Shown piece by piece: positions 1 through 4,601 of a DNA stretch of 5,648 bases. This DNA comes from Hyphomonadaceae bacterium (GTDB lineage: Bacteria > Pseudomonadota > Alphaproteobacteria > Caulobacterales > Hyphomonadaceae), in NCBI GenBank assembly GCA_030696545.1, contig JAUYSA010000184.1, positions 1 to 5,648 on the forward strand, in the 5' to 3' direction. The translations under genes and the position numbers were made by a program. The notes under the pieces were generated by a model. It saw only the letters and a list, made by a program, of their open reading frames with translations, was not told the DNA's origin and did no database searches. The number at the start of each line of letters is the position of its first letter. Position 1 is the first letter of the stretch.

Positions 1-35
1 ATCCCGATGACGATGCTGACGGCAATCCATTCCAT
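1..35 (-). CDS. Start of an unidentified gene, cut by the left edge; probable membrane N-terminus
   Basis: Only 11 codons are visible, reading MEWIAVSIVIG from an ATG at 35-33 on the minus strand. The ATG shares its A with the TGA stop of the preceding 61-codon gene (TGATG), the same overlap used between pspA/pspB and pspB/pspC, so this is probably a further translationally coupled member of the psp operon. The visible residues are mostly hydrophobic and resemble the start of a membrane helix, as in PspB and in the 86-residue protein of this operon. Too little is present to name it. Confidence 0.55.
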   Translation of the reverse strand, partial: MEWIAVSIVIG

Positions 36-220
36 CACGTGCTCCCCGTGTTTTTGTCATGCAGCTTCTCGATCTCGGCGGCGAGAAGCGCTTCCTCGTC
101 CGTCCGCAACTTGCCCAGGACGATGGCATGGCCATCATCACGGTCCAGAAATTTTGCAGGCGCCGCCGAAGGCTCACGCGGCGCGGGAGCAGGTGCGGCT
201 TTCGTCATGTCGTCGATCAT
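35..220 (-). CDS. Hypothetical 61-residue protein in the psp operon
   Basis: No family is recognised. The start at 220 is supported by a good ribosome binding site (AAGGAG at 232-227, six bases before the ATG). An in-frame ATG at codon 5 is possible but less well placed. The N-terminal third is rich in Ala and Pro and looks disordered. The C-terminal half (about residues 36-57) is charged and probably helical, with a LRTDEEALLAAEIEKL stretch that faintly recalls the LTxD(D/E)ER segments of PspB and PspC here. There is no membrane segment or signal peptide, so the protein is probably cytoplasmic. It lies 26 nt after the 86-codon gene and overlaps the next gene by one base, which places it in the psp transcript. 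It may be an accessory partner of the Psp proteins, but that rests on position only. Confidence 0.65.
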   Translation of the reverse strand: MIDDMTKAAPAPAPREPSAAPAKFLDRDDGHAIVLGKLRTDEEALLAAEIEKLHDKNTGST

Positions 221-246
221 GCCGCTCTCCTTTTATGTCGTTGCCG

Positions 247-507
247 TCAGACCGGCGGCCGGTCACGCCCGCGCAGACTGTCGATCTCGCGGGACAGGCG
301 GCGATCATCATCCGTCACCAGCCGCTCAAGCACCGAAACGCGATCCGTCAGCTTTTCGATCTGGGCCTGCATCGCTCCCATCACGACATCGTCCTCGCGC
401 GAACCGCCGCGGGCTGCTTCGGCCCGGCGATTTTTGCCCTGCTGCACGATCCAGACAATGGCCACCACCATCAGGAACGGAGCGACAACCGCAATCGTAC
501 CTTCCAT
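247..507 (-). CDS. PspB/PspC-like small membrane protein, 86 residues
   Basis: The protein has one N-terminal membrane helix (about residues 4-22) followed by a basic patch (KNRR), the same layout as PspB. A helical, probably coiled-coil segment follows (about 44-80). The tail RVSVLERLVTDDDRRLSREI and its continuation to residue 81 align without gaps to residues 107-133 of the PspC encoded upstream (12 of 27 identical by eye, including the ER-x-VT, LxRE and GR positions). The layout is therefore a PspB-type anchor with a PspC-type cytoplasmic tail. The ATG follows the TGA of the 80-codon gene by one base, so translation is probably coupled; no strong separate ribosome binding site is visible. 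The likely role is an auxiliary membrane sensor or a PspA/PspC-interacting protein (inferred). It is not canonical PspB, which is the separate gene between pspA and pspC. Confidence 0.75.
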   Translation of the reverse strand: MEGTIAVVAPFLMVVAIVWIVQQGKNRRAEAARGGSREDDVVMGAMQAQIEKLTDRVSVLERLVTDDDRRLSREIDSLRGRDRPPV

Positions 508-508
508 C

Positions 509-751
509 TCAGAACCCCGTCGAAGTCAGCGACGCCGTGGGGCGCCAGTCGATGTTGATACTGCAGTTCGGCGGGCAGCCTCGCGTAGCCACGCCCATGG
601 TCAACCCTTGGTCGCCCCCGCCGAACACCAGCGTCATTTCGCCGGCTTCGAGGTGGACGACGCCAAGCCGGGCGCCGACGATTAGTCCTGACATGCCAGT
701 CACAAGCAGTGCAGCAGCGCAGGCAAGTCTGATCTGGAGAGCGCGAGCCAT
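509..751 (-). CDS. Hypothetical small membrane-anchored or exported protein, 80 residues
   Basis: No family is recognised. A short basic N-terminus (RALQIR) leads into a hydrophobic helix at about residues 8-27, either a signal anchor or an uncleaved signal peptide. The remainder is therefore probably periplasmic: a glycine-rich stretch (FGGGDQG, 44-50), then a two-cysteine element CPPNC (C59 and C63) that could form a small disulfide loop. Two consecutive ATGs exist (754 and 751). The GAGGG at 761-757 is five bases from the second and only two from the first, so 751 is preferred; the alternative adds one Met. It is the first gene after the 105-nt gap that follows pspC, and its stop is one base from the next start. 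It is probably a late member of the psp operon with an envelope role (inferred). Confidence 0.65.
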   Translation of the reverse strand: MARALQIRLACAAALLVTGMSGLIVGARLGVVHLEAGEMTLVFGGGDQGLTMGVATRGCPPNCSINIDWRPTASLTSTGF

Positions 752-805
752 CATGTCCCTCTATGAATTGGGGCTCTTGGTCTGGGTCGTCTTGAGGTCT
801 GGTCC

Positions 806-843
806 GGACGGCGGCGCGGTGTGGGAGGAGATTGCCGCCGTCC
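806..843 (-). repeat. Perfect 10-bp inverted repeat between pspC and the downstream small genes
   Basis: GGACGGCGGC at 806-815 is mirrored exactly by GCCGCCGTCC at 834-843, with an 18-base spacer. In the minus-strand transcript this makes a strong GC hairpin 14 nt after the pspC stop. No run of U follows it, so it is not a typical intrinsic terminator. It may instead mark a 3' end after processing, protect pspABC mRNA, or partly attenuate expression of the small genes beyond it. Confidence 0.55.
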
Positions 844-856
844 AGCTCGTACCAGT

Positions 857-1258
857 CTAGCGTCCTTCGAGGTCGCGGAATTCCCGGCGCAGTTTCCACT
901 CTTCTGAAGTCACAGAGCGTTCCATCCGCGCCAGCCGGTCGTCCATGTCCTTGAACTTGTACCGGATGTTCGAGAACGTTTCGCGCGGACGATCCGAAAC
1001 CGACGTCCAGAAGCGTTCCTCATCCGGCGTCAGATTGCGGGGGCGATAGGGTTGGTAGGGCGTGATTGCCCAGATCACCAGGTAAACCGGGAGGATGAAG
1101 CCGACGCCGGCGAACATCAGTACGGCAGCGCCGATGCGGGTGATCGTGGGATCCCAGCCCATACGCTCGGCTACGCCGCCGCAGACGCCGGCGATGACCT
1201 TGTCCCGGGAGCGGTAGAGCCGCTTCGGATTTGGGGAGGAGATGTAATCGTCGCGCAT
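857..1258 (-). CDS. pspC: Phage shock protein C, membrane sensor
   Basis: PspC is the inner-membrane component that, with PspB, senses envelope damage and relieves PspA inhibition of PspF; in many bacteria it also protects against secretin mislocalisation. The 133-residue protein has the PspC domain at about 11-68: a LYRSRDKVIAGVCGGVAE motif, then a hydrophobic helix (about 42-66, RIGAAVLMFAGVGF followed by LPVYLVIWAI). The cytoplasmic tail contains NLTPDEER (75-82) and ends in a leucine-zipper-like segment DDRLARMERSVTSEEWKLRR, which matches the C-terminus of E. coli PspC (MERYVTSDTFTLRSRF there). The ATG at 1258 shares one base with the pspB stop (TGATG), with GGAGA about ten bases upstream. 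The stop is TAG at 859-857. Length and content are normal for the family. Confidence 0.95.
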   Translation of the reverse strand: MRDDYISSPNPKRLYRSRDKVIAGVCGGVAERMGWDPTITRIGAAVLMFAGVGFILPVYLVIWAITPYQPYRPRNLTPDEERFWTSVSDRPRETFSNIRYKFKDMDDRLARMERSVTSEEWKLRREFRDLEGR

Positions 1259-1527
1259 CAGTTGATGTCTCCACGGGTGCTGTGGGTCGGACGGGGGCGG
1301 GCCGGAGCGGCGTCGGGTTCAACGAGACGCTCGAGGGTCTCGATACGGCGCTCCATCGTGCGGGCGGAGCGCCACAGGTCCTCGAGCATCCGCTCGTCGT
1401 CTTCCGTGAGATTCTTCGAAGAGCGGTTCTTCGAAATGTAGTGGAGGATCATCCACGGAAGTACGACGAACAGTGAAACGATGGCGACAAGGCCAAGTCC
1501 CATTCCCATGACCGCTTCGGCTTGCAT
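1258..1527 (-). CDS. pspB: Phage shock protein B, small membrane regulator
   Basis: PspB is a small inner-membrane protein that acts with PspC to take up PspA during envelope stress and so free PspF. The 89-residue product has one membrane helix at about 8-30 (GLGLVAIVSLFVVLPWMILH), then the PspB pattern HYISKNR followed by a cytoplasmic helix, LTEDDERMLEDLWRSARTME and RRIETLERLVEPD. This parallels the E. coli LSQSEQQRL...MRERIQALESIL segment. A Pro/Arg-rich tail extends it somewhat beyond the usual 75 or so residues. The start at 1527 overlaps the pspA stop by one base and has GAGG seven bases upstream; Met7 and Met9 are possible later starts. The pspA-pspB-pspC order is the classical one. 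Confidence 0.93.
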   Translation of the reverse strand: MQAEAVMGMGLGLVAIVSLFVVLPWMILHYISKNRSSKNLTEDDERMLEDLWRSARTMERRIETLERLVEPDAAPARPRPTHSTRGDIN

Positions 1528-2243
1528 CAGACGCCCTCGCCTTCACCAGCTGCTTTCCGACGGACCGGAGCGGGCGTCGGTGACGGTGCGCCGCCGCGGC
1601 GGCGCTTGATTTCCGCCAGTTCCTTCTCGATCGACTCTTCAGCCGCGAGTTCCTGGAACTGAGCTTCCAGAGAATGATCGCCAACATTGATCAGATCGGC
1701 ATAGGCTTCCATCTCGTCGACCTTGCGTTCGATCTGGCCGTAGCGGCGCATCGCTTCGTCGACCTTGTTGACCTCGATGCGCGAGCGCATCGCGATGCGG
1801 TGTTCGGCAGCTTCGCGGCGAACAACAAGCGCACGATGTTTCGTTTTCGCTTCGTCCAGTTTCGCTTGCAGCTTTTCCAGATCGTCCTGGCGGCGGACCG
1901 AGACTTCCTCGATCGCTTTCAGCGCCTGACGGCGGCTGTCGATCTCGCGCTCGGCGCGCTGTTTGGCGGAGAGGGCGCCGCGGGCGAGGTCTTCGCGCCC
2001 CTTTTCCACGGCGAGCTCGGCCTTGGCTGTCCAGTCGAGACGGGTCTGTTCGAGCGTGACGATGTCACGGTCGTATTCCTTCTTGTCCGCCATGGACCGC
2101 GCAGCGGCCGAACGGACCTCGACCAGGCAGTCTTCCATTTCCTGGATGATCAGACGGGCGATCTTCTCCGGATCCTCCGCCTTATCCAGCATGGAATTGA
2201 TGTTCGAATTGATGATGTCGGAGAGTCGGGAGAAAACGCCCAT
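1527..2243 (-). CDS. pspA: Phage shock protein A, membrane-protecting effector and PspF inhibitor
   Basis: PspA is an IM30/ESCRT-III-type peripheral membrane protein. In resting cells it binds and inhibits PspF; under stress it oligomerises on the inner membrane and limits proton leakage. The 238-residue protein starts MGVFSRLSDIINSNINSMLD, the amphipathic membrane-binding helix, followed by the conserved KAEDP (21-25) and LIIQEMED (31-38). A long charged coiled coil runs from about 26 to 186 (KAELAVEKGREDLAR; NKVDEAMRRY at 159-168), and a final helix (SLEAQFQELAAEESIEKELA) lies at 191-210. It aligns along its length with E. coli PspA (222 residues) but adds a Pro/Ala/Arg-rich tail of about 20 residues. 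AAAGG at 2255-2251 lies seven bases before the ATG. It is the second gene from the sigma-54 promoter, 75 nt after the 43-codon gene. Confidence 0.97.
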   Translation of the reverse strand: MGVFSRLSDIINSNINSMLDKAEDPEKIARLIIQEMEDCLVEVRSAAARSMADKKEYDRDIVTLEQTRLDWTAKAELAVEKGREDLARGALSAKQRAEREIDSRRQALKAIEEVSVRRQDDLEKLQAKLDEAKTKHRALVVRREAAEHRIAMRSRIEVNKVDEAMRRYGQIERKVDEMEAYADLINVGDHSLEAQFQELAAEESIEKELAEIKRRRGGAPSPTPAPVRRKAAGEGEGV

Positions 2244-2318
2244 ATCAGAACCTTTCGTCGTAATCTTCTCGGGGGATGGTCTTCTTGTTTTTCTTCAGTG
2301 TGCCGATGAAGAGGAGAG

Positions 2319-2450
2319 TCAGAACAGGATGCGCGCCACGATGAAGCCGGCGAGGAAGAAACCCCAGCTTTCGAACGGCCTGCGGCCTAGCCAGCTTCCA
2401 AAGCGACCCAGTGGGCTGGGCTTCTGGTATGGATCCTGGCCGTAGCGCAT
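2319..2450 (-). CDS. First gene of the psp operon: 43-residue membrane mini-protein
   Basis: No family is recognised. The start is fixed by AGGAG at 2461-2457: its GGAG is six bases before the second of two adjacent ATGs (2450) and three before the first (2453). The polar, basic N-terminal half (MRYGQDPYQKPSPLGRFGSW) is followed by a hydrophobic C-terminus (WGFFLAGFIVARILF, 29-43) ending directly at the stop, the layout of a small tail-anchored inner-membrane protein. It lies between the consensus sigma-54 promoter and pspA, with a leader of about 39 nt, so it should be induced with pspA. The reading frame stays open upstream to 2657, but that extension would cross the promoter and is not credible. 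It does not resemble PspD or PspG of enterobacteria as far as I can tell. Role unknown; the hydrophobic tail suggests action at the membrane with PspA or PspBC (inferred). Confidence 0.75.
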   Translation of the reverse strand: MRYGQDPYQKPSPLGRFGSWLGRRPFESWGFFLAGFIVARILF

Positions 2451-2499
2451 CATCTGCTCCTGTTTGTTGCCAGTGTTATCCCGGCATGGACCAGTTGAT

Positions 2500-2516
2500 T
2501 GCAACCGCCGTGCCAA
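2500..2516 (-). promoter_or_regulatory. Sigma-54 promoter of the psp operon
   Basis: The minus strand reads T-TGGCACG-GCGG-TTGCA from 2516 to 2500. This matches the sigma-54 consensus TGGCACG-N4-TTGCW at every defined position, with the invariant GG (2514-2513) and GC (2502-2501) ten bases apart. Counting from the -12 C, transcription should start near 2489, about 39 nt before the 43-codon gene. It is divergent from pspF, the expected activator, as in the classical psp locus. Confidence 0.93.
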
Positions 2517-2551
2517 GTTTTTGCTAACCACTCTTGTTGTTGTTTTTATTG

Positions 2552-2564
2552 GATATTGTTGATT
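2552..2564 (-). promoter_or_regulatory. Possible IHF site between the sigma-54 promoter and the putative activator sites
   Basis: The minus strand carries AATCAA-CAAT-ATC, matching the WATCAA half of the IHF consensus (WATCAA-N4-TTR) but only one of three bases of the second half. An A/T-rich stretch (AATAAAAACAACAACAA) flanks it. Its place, roughly 40-50 bases upstream of the -24 element, fits the DNA-bending role IHF has in the E. coli pspA promoter. The match is weak. Confidence 0.25.
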
Positions 2565-2573
2565 TTCTCCACA

Positions 2574-2593
2574 GCCAACATTAGCTATTTGGC
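2574..2593. promoter_or_regulatory. Candidate upstream activator (PspF) site
   Basis: GCCAA at 2574-2578 and TTGGC at 2589-2593 form a 5-bp inverted repeat with a 10-base spacer, centred about 95 bases upstream of the predicted psp start. A further TTGGC lies at 2613-2617, and a GTGG-N9-CCAC repeat at 2633-2649 abuts the pspF start. Enhancer sites for PspF are expected in this interval, and binding near the pspF start would allow autoregulation. The exact operator cannot be fixed from one sequence. Confidence 0.3.
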
Positions 2594-2649
2594 AAAATCC
2601 ACCATGAAAAGATTGGCGTATTCGACTATAGAGTGGTAATTCTCGCCAC

Positions 2650-3783
2650 ATGGCCACGCCCTCTCCTCCCGAATTAATCGGTCAATCGGCGACGTGGCTG
2701 GAGTGTCTTGAGCGCGTCTCGCTGGCGGCGCTGGTCGAGCGGCCAATCATGGTGATCGGCGAGCGAGGCACCGGCAAGGAACTGATCGCGGAACGCCTTC
2801 ACTATCTCTCCCCCCGCTGGGAGAAGCCGTTCGTGAAAGTGAACTGCGGCGCGCTATCGGAAGACCTGCTCGACAGCGAACTGTTCGGCCATGAAGCAGG
2901 CGCGTTCACGGGCGCCACCAAGAGACGTCAGGGCCGCTTCGAACAGGCAAATGGCGGCACTCTGTTCCTCGACGAAATCGCCACTGCATCGATGCAGGTT
3001 CAGGAGAAGCTGCTGCGCGTGGTGGAATACGGCCAGTTCCAGCGGCTGGGCGGGGAAGACACGATCACCACCGATGTGCGTATCGTCGCCGCGACCAACG
3101 TCGACCTGCCTGCGCGCGCCGCCGAAGGGCGTTTCCGCGCCGACTTGCTGGATCGCCTCGCCTTCGACGTCATCACGCTGGCCCCACTGCGGGCGCGGCC
3201 GGAGGACATCATCCTGCTGGCGGAGCATTTCGGCCAGCGCATCGCGCGCGAGCTGGAAGGCGACTTCCCCGGCTGGTCACGCAGGGCGCTGGAAGCGATG
3301 TGCGACCACCCATGGCCCGGCAATGTGCGCGAACTGCGCAACGCGGCCGAGCGCGCGACTTTTCGCGCGATGGCCGCCCAGGCCAATGGGGGACCGATAG
3401 GCCCGGTCGGCATCACGGCTGACTTGCTGGACCCGTTCAATTCACCGTGGCGGCCGCCCAAGGATCTTTCCACGCCTCCGCCCACACTGGCAGCGGCGCC
3501 TCCGGTCATGCAGGCAGTGATTGTGGAGACGAAACCCGTCGCACCATCGAACGATGGGGAACCCGTAGATCTTAACGCGCTGGTTGCGGAGCTGGAGAAG
3601 CGTCTGATCGGAAGCGCCCTGGAAGTTTGCCGCGGCCACCAGCGCAAGGCGGCGGATCATCTGGGGCTCAGCTATCACCAGATGCGCGGCCTGCTGCGAA
3701 AGTACGGTTATGGGCGCGACGGAACGGCCGGAGAAACGAATTCTTCAGGTTCAGGAAACGAGGCGCTAACCGAGACAGAGTAA
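2650..3783 (+). CDS. pspF: PspF, sigma-54 enhancer-binding activator of the psp operon
   Basis: PspF is a hexameric AAA+ ATPase that remodels sigma-54 RNA polymerase at psp promoters. As in E. coli PspF there is no N-terminal receiver or GAF domain; the AAA+ core begins almost at once. Visible motifs: Walker A GERGTGKE (37-44), GAFTGA sigma-54-contact loop (84-89), Walker B GGTLFLDE (102-109), FRADLLDRL with arginine-finger candidates R162/R168, and sensor II WPGNVREL (222-229). W57 in LSPRWEKPF corresponds to E. coli W56, implicated in PspA binding. A Pro-rich linker (about 265-305) leads to a Fis-type helix-turn-helix (about 328-352, RKAADHLGLSYHQMRGLLRK). At 377 residues it is longer than E. 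coli PspF (about 325), because of the linker and a Ser/Gly/Glu-rich tail of about 25 residues. An in-frame TAG at 2629-2631 makes 2650 the first possible ATG, yet no clear Shine-Dalgarno precedes it. Divergence from the sigma-54 promoter fits its role. Confidence 0.96.
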   Translation: MATPSPPELIGQSATWLECLERVSLAALVERPIMVIGERGTGKELIAERLHYLSPRWEKPFVKVNCGALSEDLLDSELFGHEAGAFTGATKRRQGRFEQANGGTLFLDEIATASMQVQEKLLRVVEYGQFQRLGGEDTITTDVRIVAATNVDLPARAAEGRFRADLLDRLAFDVITLAPLRARPEDIILLAEHFGQRIARELEGDFPGWSRRALEAMCDHPWPGNVRELRNAAERATFRAMAAQANGGPIGPVGITADLLDPFNSPWRPPKDLSTPPPTLAAAPPVMQAVIVETKPVAPSNDGEPVDLNALVAELEKRLIGSALEVCRGHQRKAADHLGLSYHQMRGLLRKYGYGRDGTAGETNSSGSGNEALTETE

Positions 3784-3792
3784 GCAGGCTGG

Positions 3793-4542
3793 ATGGCGCG
3801 CACCCCCAGTCGTACTCAATTCCTCGGTCTGGCCTTCGACCCGATGGGACCAGATGAAGCTGCACGAACCATCGCGACCCGCGCCCACAAGCTCGAACCG
3901 TTTGCCTATGTCGCGACGCCGAACGTCGACCACATCGTCAGGCTGGATCGCAAACCGGAGCTTCGCCCGCTTTACGCGGATGCGTGGCTGAACCTCTGCG
4001 ATAGCCGCATTCTCGAGATCTTCGCGGAGGTCTCTCGCCTCTTCGTCCCGGCGGCGCCAGGAGCCGACATTGTCGAGCTTCTGTTCCGCCATCACATCGG
4101 TCGCAATGACACGGTCGTGGTGATCGGCGGGTCGGCCGAGATCGTTGAAGCGATGCGGCGCCGGCACGGCCTGACCGATGTTCGCTGGTTTGATGCGCCC
4201 TATGGCCTGAAAGACGATCCAAAAGCTCGCGCCCAATGCGTGCACTTCATTCGCGACAACCCCGCCCCATTTGTTTTCCTCGCCGTCGGCTCTCCGCAGC
4301 AGGAGATGATCGCGCACGAGGCGATGACATCCGGCGGCGCGGTCGGCGTTGCGATCTGCTGTGGCGCAGCGCTGGAGTTCCTCGCCGGCGAAACGAAGCG
4401 CGCGCCCGGCTGGATGCGCGAGCACCGTCTGGAGTGGCTGCACCGTCTGGGCTCTGAACCCGGCCGTCTGTGGGGTCGCTATCTGGTCGATGGTCCGCGC
4501 ATTCTTCACATCTGGCGGCGCTGGTCGGCGACGCCGCACTGA
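3793..4542 (+). CDS. WecG/TagA/CpsF-family glycosyltransferase (GT26)
   Basis: Members of this family transfer N-acetylmannosamine or related sugars (ManNAcA for WecG, ManNAc for TagA) from UDP onto a lipid-linked intermediate at the cytoplasmic face of the membrane, for enterobacterial common antigen, teichoic acid linkage units or exopolysaccharide. The 249-residue length is usual. Conserved features: ATPNVDHIV (41-49, with T42 and N44), an aspartate at 70 in LCDSRIL where the catalytic Asp of TagA is expected, VFLAVGSPQQE (161-171), GAALEFLAGETKRAPGWM (191-208), and the C-terminal HRLEWLHRL...EPGRLWGRY that in TagA packs against membrane and substrate. The motif after D70 is SR rather than the common G-x-G. 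It starts nine bases after the pspF stop with a weak AGG four bases upstream, so it is probably co-transcribed with pspF. No other glycan gene is in view, so acceptor and product are unknown. Confidence 0.88.
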   Translation: MARTPSRTQFLGLAFDPMGPDEAARTIATRAHKLEPFAYVATPNVDHIVRLDRKPELRPLYADAWLNLCDSRILEIFAEVSRLFVPAAPGADIVELLFRHHIGRNDTVVVIGGSAEIVEAMRRRHGLTDVRWFDAPYGLKDDPKARAQCVHFIRDNPAPFVFLAVGSPQQEMIAHEAMTSGGAVGVAICCGAALEFLAGETKRAPGWMREHRLEWLHRLGSEPGRLWGRYLVDGPRILHIWRRWSATPH

Positions 4543-4556
4543 TCTTTCGTCACGCG

Positions 4557-4601
4557 CCGGGCCATGCCAAGGTCGCTCCGCTGAGGGGACGACATGGCCG
4601 G
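4557..4601 (+). promoter_or_regulatory. Inverted repeat enclosing the ribosome binding site and start codon of the MORN gene
   Basis: GGCCATG (4560-4566) pairs exactly with CATGGCC (4593-4599). Two further pairs (CC 4557-4558 with GG 4600-4601) extend it across one bulged G. The ATG at 4594-4596 lies inside the stem, and the GAGGGG ribosome binding site (4583-4588) lies in the 26-base loop. Such a fold could lower translation initiation. There is no U-tract, so it is not a terminator. It could also be a chance repeat in GC-rich DNA. Confidence 0.35.

Noticed and set aside
806..843. The hairpin after pspC as an intrinsic terminator
   Set aside because: No T-tract follows on the minus strand, and tightly linked genes continue in the same direction.
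39..860. A 273-codon plus-strand frame across the small-gene region
   Set aside because: The minus-strand small genes have ribosome binding sites, tight spacing and Psp-like motifs. The plus-strand translation is low-complexity Ser/Arg/Pro/Ala typical of a shadow.
471..899. A 142-codon minus-strand frame bridging the end of pspC and the 80- and 86-codon genes
   Set aside because: It overlaps three better-supported genes in another frame, and its Arg/Pro-rich product shows no family features.
1674..2309. A 211-codon plus-strand frame opposite pspA
   Set aside because: It is a shadow of the pspA coding sequence, with no ribosome binding site or domain; pspA is unmistakable.
2589..2632. A sigma-70 promoter for pspF (TTGGCA at 2589 with TATAGA at 2627, or TTGGCG at 2613 with TATAGA)
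   Set aside because: The spacings are about 32 and under 12 bases, neither compatible with a normal promoter; no other convincing pair was found.
2319..2657. A 112-codon version of the 43-codon gene starting at 2657
   Set aside because: It would run across the sigma-54 promoter and its transcription start and overlap the pspF start. The internal ATG at 2450 has a proper ribosome binding site.
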